Below the pieces are notes generated by a model, which saw only the letters and a program-made list of their open reading frames with translations, was not told the origin of the DNA and searched no databases. A stretch of 64,000 bases of DNA from Mesorhizobium sp. ES1-4. GTDB lineage: Bacteria; Pseudomonadota; Alphaproteobacteria; Rhizobiales; Rhizobiaceae. Positions 55,493 to 63,725 of this stretch are shown here, in pieces. Numbering within the stretch: the stretch's first letter is position 1; each line of letters starts with the position of its first letter. Made by a program: the position numbers and the translations under genes. The stretch covers positions 310,001-374,000 of the forward strand of contig NZ_JAIUGV010000007.1 in NCBI RefSeq assembly GCF_020164745.1, in the 5' to 3' direction.

Positions 55493-55522
55493 GCCTGCGG
55501 CCGGATCGATCCGGCCGCAGGC
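55493..55522 (+). other. perfect 30-base palindrome between receptor and permease genes
   Basis: The two 15-base arms (GCCTGCGGCCGGATC and its exact reverse complement) meet without a spacer. It lies 20 bases after the receptor stop and 15 bases before the permease start, with no T-run. It likely stabilises the receptor mRNA or partly attenuates downstream expression. Confidence 0.6.
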
Positions 55523-55537
55523 TCAAACGGAGTGCCC

Positions 55538-56425
55538 ATGCCCCTTCGCCGCCTCCTGCCGCACTACCTCATGATCGCGCCATTCATGATCCTGTTTGCG
55601 GTGTTCTTCCTTTATCCGATCCTCAGCGGCCTCTACTACAGCTTTCACGCCTGGAACGGGGTGACGAAGCCGGAGTATCTCGGCTTCGCCAACTACCAGA
55701 AGATCGTACTCTCGCGCGATTTCGCAACGGCGATGCGCAACCTCCTGACCTATGTCGCCATCACCGTCCCGCTGGGGGTTTTGGTGGCACTTGGCCTTGC
55801 GCTTCTGGTGGACAGTTTCGTCGGACGCTGGGCCAATTTCTTCCGCAACGCCTACTTCATGCCGGTTGTGCTGCCGGCGTTCCTGGCCGCCACCATCTGG
55901 CGTTGGATCTATGCGCCGAACTTTGGGCTGCTCAACATGATCATCGGCTGGTTTGGCGCGCAGTCGATCAATTTCCTCAACGACACCGGCACGATGCTTT
56001 ACGCCCTGATTGCCGTGGATGTTTGGGTATCGGCAGGGTTCAATATGATCATCATCCTGGCCGGACTGAAGGAAATCCCGGCCGAGCTCTACGAGGCCGC
56101 ACGCCTCGACGGTGCCAACAAACGCCAACAGATCGTCCACATCACCATTCCGATGCTGGGACCGGTGCTGTTCTTCGTCGTGACCTACGGCCTGATCTCA
56201 GCCATGCAGGTCTTCGACAAGCCGTGGCTGCTGACGGGATCGTCGTTCACCAGTTATGGCGGGCGTCGCAACGCGCTGCTCTTTCCGGTGATGGACATGA
56301 TGGGCCGCGCTTTCGGGGGCGTCCGCTTTGGCGAGGCCGCGGCCTACGGTTTCCTGTTGACGCTCGCCATTGTCTTGCTGACGGCCGCCATGTTCGGCCT
56401 GCGCCGCCTGAAGGGGTGGGCATGA
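55538..56425 (+). CDS. CUT1 ABC transporter permease 1 (MalF/UgpA type)
   Basis: A 295-residue inner-membrane permease with six predicted hydrophobic helices and the EAA motif EIPAELYEAARLDGANKRQQI near residue 190, which docks the ATPase. ATG 55538 is preferred to the in-frame GTG at 55532 because GGAG is then spaced properly. It overlaps the second permease by four bases (ATGA). Confidence 0.93.
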   Translation: MPLRRLLPHYLMIAPFMILFAVFFLYPILSGLYYSFHAWNGVTKPEYLGFANYQKIVLSRDFATAMRNLLTYVAITVPLGVLVALGLALLVDSFVGRWANFFRNAYFMPVVLPAFLAATIWRWIYAPNFGLLNMIIGWFGAQSINFLNDTGTMLYALIAVDVWVSAGFNMIIILAGLKEIPAELYEAARLDGANKRQQIVHITIPMLGPVLFFVVTYGLISAMQVFDKPWLLTGSSFTSYGGRRNALLFPVMDMMGRAFGGVRFGEAAAYGFLLTLAIVLLTAAMFGLRRLKGWA

Positions 56426-57267
56426 CCGCTCAGTTCTCCCGCATCTCGGTCTGGACCGTTTTGAAATGGGCACTCGCCCTAGTCGTGACCGCCATAGCGC
56501 TGTTTCCGATCTGGTGGATGATCAATGTGGTGTTTTCCTTGCCGGGCGAGCCCGTATCGATCAATCCGCGCCTGTGGCCGACCTCGATCCCGGCCGGCGT
56601 CGAGAAAATAAGGCTGATTTTCACCGAGACGGACTACCTGCACGCCTATTGCATCTCGCTGTTGTACGCATTGCTGACGATTGCGGGCGTTCTGCTCATC
56701 GGCTCGTTGGCCGCCTTCGAGTTTGCGTTGTTCGAATTTCCGGGCCGCGGCCTTCTGTTCGGCGTCGTCATGCTGTCGCTTATGGTGCCGACCGCGGTCA
56801 CAATCATCCCGACCTATCTGCTGACGTCGCAGCTAGGGTGGCTGAACACGATGCGCGGTCTGGTGGTACCTGGCCTTGCCTCGGCCTTCGGCTTGTTCAT
56901 GCTTGTGCAGTTCATGCGCGCCGTCCCCAAGGACATGATCGAGGCGGCGCGGCTCGACGGCGCCAGCCATGTTCAGATCTATTGGCACGTCGCGTTGCCC
57001 TTGTGCCGCAATGCCCTCGTCACCCTGGCGATCCTCACCTTCATGCAGACCTGGGGAAACTACATGTGGCCCCTGATCGTCGGGACGAAGCCCGCGATTT
57101 ACACGGTGGGCCAAGTGGTCGGCCTGTTCAACTCGCCACTGTCGCACCAGACAGTGGACATGGTGATGACCGCTAATCTTCTGGCCGCAATCCCGCCGCT
57201 GCTCTTCTTCCTGATCTTCCAGCGCAAGATCGTCGAAGGCATCGCGATGTCAGGAACCAAGGGCTGA
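56422..57267 (+). CDS. CUT1 ABC transporter permease 2 (MalG/UgpE type)
   Basis: A 281-residue permease with the EAA loop AVPKDMIEAARLDGASHVQI near residue 170 and a family-typical end with LLFFLIFQRKIVEGIAMSGTKG. It starts within the stop codon of permease 1 and is followed after 14 bases by the ATPase gene. The two permeases form the channel of the importer. Confidence 0.93.
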   Translation: MTAQFSRISVWTVLKWALALVVTAIALFPIWWMINVVFSLPGEPVSINPRLWPTSIPAGVEKIRLIFTETDYLHAYCISLLYALLTIAGVLLIGSLAAFEFALFEFPGRGLLFGVVMLSLMVPTAVTIIPTYLLTSQLGWLNTMRGLVVPGLASAFGLFMLVQFMRAVPKDMIEAARLDGASHVQIYWHVALPLCRNALVTLAILTFMQTWGNYMWPLIVGTKPAIYTVGQVVGLFNSPLSHQTVDMVMTANLLAAIPPLLFFLIFQRKIVEGIAMSGTKG

Positions 57268-57281
57268 GCGGAGAACGACCC

Positions 57282-58388
57282 ATGGCATTTTTGGATATCT
57301 CGTCGGTCTCGAAGTCGTTCGGCGTGCACAGCGTCCTGGAGGACGTGAACCTTTCGATAGAACGCGGGGAGTTCGTGGTTTTCGTGGGGCCTTCGGGCTG
57401 TGGAAAGTCGACGCTTCTGCGCATGATCTCCGGGCTGGAGACGGTGACCTCCGGCGCGATCTCGATCGAAGGCGAGATCATCAACGATGTGGAGCCCGCG
57501 CGGCGCGGCGTGGCGATGGTGTTCCAGTCCTATGCGCTCTACCCACATATGACGGTTTTCCAGAACATTTCGTTCGGTCTGCGCATGGCCCATCGACCGC
57601 GCGACGAGATCGCAGCGAAGGTGCGGCATGCGGCTGCGATCCTGCGCCTGGACAAGCTTCTGGAGCGCAAGCCTGCGCAGTTATCCGGCGGGCAGAAGCA
57701 ACGCGTCGCCATCGGCCGAGCCATCGTGCGCGAACCGCGGGTTTTCCTGTTCGACGAACCGCTATCCAACCTCGACGCCGAATTGCGCGTGCAGATGCGC
57801 GCGGAACTGATGGATCTGCACAAGCGCCTCGGCACGACGATGATCTATGTCACGCACGATCAGGTGGAGGCCATGACGCTGGCCGACAGGATGGTGGTGA
57901 TGAATGGCGGCCGAGTCCAGCAGGCAGGCAAGCCGCTGGACCTCTATGACGACCCGGACAACCGGTTCGTCGCTGGTTTCGTCGGCTCGCCCAAAATGAA
58001 CTTTCTGCCCGCCCGCGTTATCGACGCGGCACCAGGCAGGTTGCGCCTTGCCGTTGCCAACGCGGTTGAGGTGACCCTTCCCCTTTCGGTGCCCGGGCTC
58101 GCGGGCCAGGTCGAACTGGGCTTGCGCCCCGAGCATTTCTTGGCCGTGCCTGAGCGCGCCGATGAAGGCGGTCTTGAGCTGGAAGGCAAGGTCAAGCTGG
58201 TCGAGGAAGTCGGTTCGGAAAGCTACGTCCACATGGACTTGGGCGATGGAACCCCGGTGGTCGTGCGGGCTGCACGGGGCAGCGCGTCGATGAACGGAAC
58301 CTTGCGGGCCAAAGCCGACCTTCGTCATGCACTTGTCTTCGCGTCGGACGGCCGACGCATTCGGGGTGGGAATGGATCTCGCGGATGA
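57282..58388 (+). CDS. CUT1 ABC transporter ATPase (MsmK/UgpC type)
   Basis: A 368-residue ATPase. The nucleotide-binding domain has Walker A GPSGCGKST near residue 37, signature LSGGQKQRVAIGRA and Walker B VFLFDEPLSNLD, followed by the switch His in VTHDQVEAM. The C-terminal TOBE/OB region includes VELGLRPEHFLAV. It overlaps the kinase gene by four bases, showing that the kinase belongs to the same transport-utilisation operon. Confidence 0.94.
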   Translation: MAFLDISSVSKSFGVHSVLEDVNLSIERGEFVVFVGPSGCGKSTLLRMISGLETVTSGAISIEGEIINDVEPARRGVAMVFQSYALYPHMTVFQNISFGLRMAHRPRDEIAAKVRHAAAILRLDKLLERKPAQLSGGQKQRVAIGRAIVREPRVFLFDEPLSNLDAELRVQMRAELMDLHKRLGTTMIYVTHDQVEAMTLADRMVVMNGGRVQQAGKPLDLYDDPDNRFVAGFVGSPKMNFLPARVIDAAPGRLRLAVANAVEVTLPLSVPGLAGQVELGLRPEHFLAVPERADEGGLELEGKVKLVEEVGSESYVHMDLGDGTPVVVRAARGSASMNGTLRAKADLRHALVFASDGRRIRGGNGSRG

Positions 58389-59341
58389 ACCGGTCCGAGG
58401 ATGAGACTGCCGTGATCGTCGGAATCGATATTGGGGGCACCAAGACCCATCTTCGGGTCAAATCCACGGCAGGCGGCGCGGCACGCGACATGGTGCTGCC
58501 GACCGGCGACTGGCGGGTGCGCAACTGGGATCGCGATGCCGAGCGGCTACTGGATCTGGCAGCGGGTCTGGCCGAGGGCACTCCGCTTGGCGCGATAGGC
58601 ATAGGCGCCCATGGCTGCGACGACGCGGCGGAATGCCAGGCGTTTCATGCAGCCTTGTCGACGCGCACCAACACGCCGGTCGCGGTGGTCAACGACGCCG
58701 AGCTGATGCCCCTTGCACTCGGCCTAGCCGGGCAGATTGGCGTGGTGGCTGGCACAGGTTCGATCGCGGTTTGCCGGCCCGCGCCCGATCGCATGTTGGT
58801 TGCCGGAGGGTGGGGCTGGATCGTCGGTGACGAGGGCAGCGCCGCCGGTCTTGTGCGCGAGGCCGTGCGCGCCGTTGCACACCATTTCGATGCTGGCGGG
58901 GGCCGCGGTGAGCCTCTGGTCGAGGCAATTTTCGACGCGTTGCTGGTTCCTTCGGTTCCGCGTCTGGGCAGCTCTCTGTCGGAAATGCGGTCGGCGACGG
59001 CGGTGGGAAGCCATGCCGCAGTAATCTTTCAGGCAGCGGAAGCGGGATCGGCCCTTGCCGCGGGCGTCATCCGCGAAGGCGGGCGGGCTCTCGCTCATAT
59101 GGCCGCGCTCCTGGATGTCCGCGGCGCCGGTGCCGCTCATGCGGTGGCCGGAGGCAGCGTTATCGCGGGGCAGCCCCTGTTGTGGAAGGCCTTCGCGGAA
59201 GGACTGGCCGAGGCTTCCGCAGGGCGCATAGCGCCGCATCTGTTCACCGGGCAACCTGTCGAGGGCGCCTGTCGTCTCGCCAGTTGCCTGATCGAGATAC
59301 CTGCCGCGCGCGGAATACCCTCCGCACCGGTATTTTTGTGA
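58385..59341 (+). CDS. BadF/N-acetylglucosamine-kinase-like ATPase
   Basis: A 318-residue ASKHA-fold protein of the BadF/BadG/BcrA/BcrD group, which includes N-acetylglucosamine and glucosamine kinases. The phosphate-1 loop is GIDIGGTKTHLRV, the catalytic Asp is in VVNDAELMPLA, phosphate-2 is GVVAGTGSIAV, and GWGWIVGDEGSAAGL is characteristic of GlcNAc kinases. It probably phosphorylates the sugar brought in by the importer. It lies between the ATPase and SIS genes with short or no spacing. Confidence 0.88.
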   Translation: MNRSEDETAVIVGIDIGGTKTHLRVKSTAGGAARDMVLPTGDWRVRNWDRDAERLLDLAAGLAEGTPLGAIGIGAHGCDDAAECQAFHAALSTRTNTPVAVVNDAELMPLALGLAGQIGVVAGTGSIAVCRPAPDRMLVAGGWGWIVGDEGSAAGLVREAVRAVAHHFDAGGGRGEPLVEAIFDALLVPSVPRLGSSLSEMRSATAVGSHAAVIFQAAEAGSALAAGVIREGGRALAHMAALLDVRGAGAAHAVAGGSVIAGQPLLWKAFAEGLAEASAGRIAPHLFTGQPVEGACRLASCLIEIPAARGIPSAPVFL

Positions 59342-59358
59342 CCAAGAAAGGAAAGACT

Positions 59359-60357
59359 GTGAGTTATCGTTCCACCATCGCTCGCCAGCCCGAAGCCCTT
59401 GCCGATACTTACGCCGCCGTGCGCGACGAGCTAGCGGAGATAGACATGTCGTCCTTGGATCGGGCGGTCATCGGCGTGACCGGCATAGGCGCAAGCTATG
59501 CTGCGGCCGTCGTCGTGGCAGCCGAGCTTCAGACACGCAACCGGCGCGCATTCGCGATCCGCTCGGTGGACATGGCCAAAGGCAACGACCTTTGTGATGC
59601 GTTGATCGGCCTGTCCCATCGCGGCCGCAGTGTCGAGACGGTCGCCGCGCTGGAAAAGCTGCCAGCGGCTCGCCGCCTGGCCGTCACCAACAATCCCGAG
59701 AGCCCCCTGGCGCGCGCAGCGAACCTGCACGTACGGCTGGCGAACGGCTCTGACGCCACACCGTCGAGCACCGGCTACACCGCCACCTTGCTGGCCGCCG
59801 GTATGGCAGTGCAGAAACTCCTCGGCGTGCGGGATGACGCCTTCGCTGAGATTCCGTCCCTTGTCGGCCAGCTTTTGAGCGCCGCGGCCGCGAAGATGGA
59901 TCGATTGGGGAAACTGTTGTCTGGCCGTCGCGCCATCGACTGCGTCGGCGCCGGTGCCTCGCTCGGCACGGCCGATGAGGCTTCGCTTTTGATCCGCGAG
60001 GCATCGCGGATCCCGGCCTCGGCCTACGATACCCGCCACTACCTGCATGGACCGATGGAGTCGATGGACGAGACCACTGCGGTGGTTCTGGTTGGTTCGG
60101 GGCGCGAGGTCGAACTGGCGCAATATCTGGAAAGCATCGGCTGCCCGGCACTTCTCGTCACGACGGCAGAAGGAATCGATGACGGCAGGCTTTTGACAGT
60201 CATCAAGGTGCCGCGATGCGACAATCTGATAGCGCAGGGGATCGCGGACATCATCGTCGCCCAACTCTTGGCAGCAACGCTTTCGGATGCGGCCGGACTG
60301 ACAGACACCCAGTTTCGCTATCGCATGTCCGACACCAAGGTGCCCGAAGCGGCGTGA
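59359..60357 (+). CDS. SIS-domain phosphosugar-binding protein (GlmS/AgaS-like)
   Basis: A 332-residue protein with two SIS domains, as in the isomerase half of GlmS and in glucosamine-6-phosphate deaminase-like proteins. The first has VIGVTGIGASYAAAVVVAAEL and the serine-rich phosphate loop region GLSHRGRSVETV. The second has CVGAGASLGTADEASLLIREAS and the catalytic-loop-like HYLHGPMESMDE. GTG 59359 follows AAAGGA; an earlier GTG at 59338 overlaps the kinase stop. With the kinase it suggests conversion of an amino-sugar phosphate, for example deamination to fructose-6-phosphate; this is inferred. Confidence 0.85.
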   Translation: MSYRSTIARQPEALADTYAAVRDELAEIDMSSLDRAVIGVTGIGASYAAAVVVAAELQTRNRRAFAIRSVDMAKGNDLCDALIGLSHRGRSVETVAALEKLPAARRLAVTNNPESPLARAANLHVRLANGSDATPSSTGYTATLLAAGMAVQKLLGVRDDAFAEIPSLVGQLLSAAAAKMDRLGKLLSGRRAIDCVGAGASLGTADEASLLIREASRIPASAYDTRHYLHGPMESMDETTAVVLVGSGREVELAQYLESIGCPALLVTTAEGIDDGRLLTVIKVPRCDNLIAQGIADIIVAQLLAATLSDAAGLTDTQFRYRMSDTKVPEAA

Positions 60358-60744
60358 CTCTCGTCAACTCACGAGATTGATGCACCTGATGTTTATTGCT
60401 TCGCCCGAAAGGGCGAGGCAAGCACCAAAGGAACTCTAGACTGTATCGCCGACGCGCAGATTGCTTTGTGCAACTTGACGCCGGAGGTTCGCACCTCAAG
60501 CTGTTAATCTGCTAGCGGATCGCGGCCGGCTCGATCGTGAGGGCGTCGCCGTTTTTTCACCCACCAGTTTGGCTTTTTCGCCACTGCTGTCCCACACCCG
60601 CCCCGGTCTGTTTCTTCGAGAAACCAAGGCGTTTATGCGATTTTTTCCTGCACCTGTGATCGACGTTAGGCCGCAGATGGATGTCAGCTTTCAGGAGGAC
60701 GTAGTGCAAGGCGCAGCGACCGATATTGGGCGCAAAGCAGGTGT
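60358..60744. other. spacer with a stem-loop after the amino-sugar operon
   Basis: GCTTCGCCC (60398-60406) pairs with GGGCGAGGC (60411-60419) around a GAAA loop, 40 bases after the SIS stop; there is no T-run. It may mark the 3' end of the operon. Nothing else is recognisable up to the repeat at 60745. Confidence 0.4.
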
Positions 60745-60955
60745 GGTTCGGCACCGGGGGTTGATCCGACTATCAGTGATCCCGACCCGTCGCCTGTCTT
60801 CGAATCAACCGCGTTATCCCGCCAAGTTGGTCGTCTCCCGATTACTCCGCCAAACGGTGTGATAGCGGTGCGATTCATCGGGCCCAGCGATACGTCAGCG
60901 CCGTGCCGCGCCGTCCCTCTTCGGCAGGGCAAACATTGCCCTCGCTGCCGCGTGG
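60745..60955. repeat. direct repeat copy 2 (about 210 bp, non-coding)
   Basis: This is the second copy of the element at 40336-40543, same orientation, with shared blocks ACCCGTCGCCT (60785), ATTACTCCGCCAAAC (60841), GTGCGATTCATC (60868) and AAACATTGCC (60930). The two copies enclose the 20-kb segment with both ROK/ABC modules. No gene lies in the copy. Confidence 0.7.
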
Positions 60956-61029
60956 ATTCGGTTTGTCCAAGGTTATTGCTGCTGGATAATTTCGGGCATT
61001 TCGAGGAAATTCATTTCCCTCGCTGCCGT

Positions 61030-62967
61030 TCAGTCTCGCACTTTCGGCTGCCTGCCGAAAGTGCGCTTGGCCTTTGCGAGTCGCTCGAAGTCGAGGCCAT
61101 GGAAGACTGAGAAATCCACACTTTCCATCAGATCTGCTCGCGCCATGTTGCGGGCGCGAACTTCGCTGATCGCTTTGAAACCGTAGAGGTCGTGCTCGTC
61201 GTCGAGCTTGTGGCCGGCTTGAAGCTTGCGGTCGCGTGTATCCACCTTGTTGTCCCGCATCTGGTCGATGTTACCGCCGCGCAGTGAGTGGAAGACTTCC
61301 TTTCGCGTTGTGATAACGCCCGCCTTCTCGAAAAGGCGGTTCATATAGGAACTGGCGCTCTTGCTCGGGTCCGCAAGGCGGATGAGCTGCGGGAACAGGA
61401 ATGAGTCACCCTGGCCCTTCGCCCATTCGATGAAGCCTATCTCGCGGAGGAAGTCATGAAGGATGAAGAATGTCGCGCTGGCGTCGGTCTTGATCGGAAC
61501 GCGCTGCCAATGTCCTTCCCTATTCAGCTGAATGCCGGATGTCTGGGCGACCCAGACATCCGGATATTTCTCGCGGATGTCGTTTCCGGTGAGGTGGACC
61601 AGCAATCCGAGGCGGCGCCCCGTCAGGTGCCCGAGCAGCGGGAGCATTGCTTCGTCCAGCAACCCTCTCTCCACGCCTTTGTGGAAGATACGGCTGATCT
61701 GATTGGAACTGAGCGGCTCCGCTGACTCGCGCGGCGCCGCGGTATCCGGATAGAAGAGCTTCACGCCGGAGAGCGGGTCCGGGTAGTCAAGCTCAGTGAT
61801 CTTGGAGCGGATGATTGTCTTGACGATGGTGACATAGCCATCCTCCAGCGCCGACCGTTTTAGGGGTTTGGCGGTAAGGTCGGCATTGGCGGCCAGGATT
61901 TCGCGCGCCGTCTTGTCCTTCGGCCTGTCCTTCTCTTTCGCCGGCCAATGCGTCAGGAGATAGACATAGGCCTGCAGGTCGGCCCCTGTATAAGTGTCGA
62001 CCGGATGGTCGCCGATCAGCTCGATGAAGATACCCAGCCGCATCCGCGCCGTGCCGATATCTTTCTTCTCGCCCGACCTTACGGGCACGACCTTCGAAAT
62101 AGTCCTCGGCGACGTCGCTCAGCAGCGGCTTCGTCGAAGGCTTGCGCTCGACATAACGGCGGTCAAGCTTGAAGGCCACGGTCTTTCTGATCGCACCGTT
62201 TTCGACCTGCCGCGCTAGCTCCGGATGGACGGCGGAGCTCGCGGAAGCTGGCGGAGCATGCGCGGGGACATAGGCCAACGGGCGAATGGCAGCCGCAGCA
62301 GGCGAGGCGCCGAGTGGCGTCGTGGCCGACTGCAATTCGGCCTGCTGGAGGGTGGAGGTGGAATTCGTCGGGGCCTCGCCCGCGATCTTGGCGACCGACT
62401 GTGGCTTCAGCATGTCAGCGTTTTCGATGATGAGCGGATTGCCTTCCGCGCCTTTCGCCAGCTCCCGGCCGATGCTCACCAGCCCTCGGAAGCCTGCGAA
62501 TACGGCCTCCTGATGCGGCGGTGTTGGCGGAGCGGGTTGCGAGACCACAGAAAGCATGGCCTTGAGGTAACCCTTCACTTCCGCCGCTGTCAGTTCGGGA
62601 CTGTCGTTGGTGAAATCTGGAGCACCGTCGCTATCCTGTTCACCGCATTCTTGATGTCGTTTTCCAATCGGGCCGTCCTGATCTGGTCGAAGCGGTTTCT
62701 GGCGAGCGCGGCCAGCAGTTCGGCCTGGACGCGTGCCTGCCGCGCGGTAAGCGGGCCTAGCCCCAAGCGGATAAAACGTGCACCCGGCCCGGCAAGGTCG
62801 CCAGGCAATCTAATCTGGAAAAGATAAACGGAGCCTGACCTGACGAGGTAGCGGCCGGGAGAGCCGTTGCCCCCGGCATCTCTGTCGTTTGGCGTGGGTG
62901 CATTTGCGGCCGCTGCCAGCGATGCGTCCAACGATACATTACGCGATACATTCAACGATACAGGCAC
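61030..62967 (-). pseudogene. tyrosine recombinase (integrase) broken by two frameshifts
   Basis: Three pieces in two frames make one integrase of about 640 residues. The N-terminal piece (62967 to about 62640) has the DUF6538-type domain (YLVRSGSVYLFQIRLPGDL). After a shift near 62630 the middle piece reads DFTNDSPELTAAEVKGYLKA and reaches LLSDVAEDYFEGR. After a second shift near 62085 the catalytic piece continues (SGEKKDIGTARMRLGIFIEL) with Arg in HLTGRRLGLL, the HxxR motif HSLRGGN, the His in AGHKLDDEHDLYG, and that tyrosine as the likely nucleophile. It starts 93 bases from the right repeat copy. Unless the shifts are sequence errors, the island cannot excise on its own. Confidence 0.85.
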
Positions 62968-63059
62968 CTGAAAAGACTCCCTTCGTGGGAGCCGCCAGGA
63001 GATTTTTTAGAGCGGGATCAGATGCTTGCGGGGAAAGTGGGTTAGAGTCTCGAAGGCCC

Positions 63060-63080
63060 TGGCGGAGAGGGAGGGATTCC
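63060..63080 (-). other. right attachment-site copy (tRNA-Ser 3' end remnant)
   Basis: On the minus strand it reads GAATCCCTCCCTCTCCGCCA, matching the last 20 bases of a serine tRNA gene (end of T-loop, T-stem, acceptor, G, CCA). Beyond it the sequence (GGTGAAAGG) is not a tRNA body. A 12-of-13 match links GTGGGTTAGAGTC at 63037-63049 here with the complement of GACTCTAACCCGC beside the left copy, perhaps recombinase-arm sequence. Confidence 0.65.
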
Positions 63081-63725
63081 CTTTCACCTCTATGATACTG
63101 AAAATACTAGTCTTTTCGCGCTTTTTGTTACACAGTTTGTTACACAGCTACAACTACGATTTATAACCGCTCTAAGCTCGCAGCTTTTGGGCTCGCCTGC
63201 CCAATCCATCCGATCTGTCGAAACCGATGGCTTGTAGGACACTCCCGCGTGTGTACGTTGGGGCTTGGGTCAGAAGGTGACCCACAGCAAAGACGGGAGC
63301 GCCGCAGCGCAAAAGATCTCATCGGTCAAGGAACAGATAGTGAAGTAGCCTGTGACAATCGGCGCCAGCATCACCTCCAAAGCCGACCAGGAAAAACCCG
63401 CAAAAAACGTCGCCCTCAGATACCCCGTCGGCAATGAATATGGGACCGAAGTTGCGCGGCAGATCGGGCGTTAGATGCCTTCATGACATCTGAACCTGAG
63501 CAGGCTCCTACGCCGCGAGCCGGCACATTTCCGAACGGAGTTTCGTCCGGCTGCGCAAAAAGGTGCCCTGTCGAGACTTACTTGTTGGCCAAATGGCTTA
63601 GCAGGGACGAACTCGTGAAGAGATTGATAATGCAACACTATCAGTCGTTGTGCTGATCCGACAGGCTGTGCGTTTTGGCACGAAAATCATGGCGAAAAGC
63701 GCACCGGCACTTTACTCTCCAAATT
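63081..63725. other. spacer right of the island, no firm gene
   Basis: About 645 bases without a credible full gene. A 40-codon plus-strand frame from GTG 63352 to TAG 63472 (including VALRYPVGNEYGTEVARQIGR-like sequence near its end) may be a remnant. The region near 63100-63170 is unusually AT-rich. Confidence 0.3.

Larger units (their letters stand above)
17330..63080. mobile_element. genomic island bounded by tRNA-Ser-type direct repeats
   Basis: The same 17 bases (TGGCGGAGAGGGAGGGA) occur at 17330 and 63060 in direct orientation. On the minus strand they read as the acceptor and T-arm 3' end of a serine tRNA ending in CCA. A tyrosine recombinase gene lies 93 bases inside the right copy. 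The DNA between is accessory: three catabolic or transport modules, an IS remnant, many frameshifted genes and a pair of internal direct repeats. No relaxase, type IV secretion or replication genes are visible, so this is a genomic island or decayed integrative element rather than a self-transmissible one. Its precise ends are inferred from the repeats. Confidence 0.7.

Noticed and set aside
17330..63080. Self-transmissible ICE
   Set aside because: No relaxase, coupling protein, type IV secretion or replication-initiation gene is present, and the integrase is broken.
63249..63437. 62-residue plus-strand frame right of the island
   Set aside because: The composition is Arg/Gln-rich and irregular, with no ribosome-binding site and no family resemblance.
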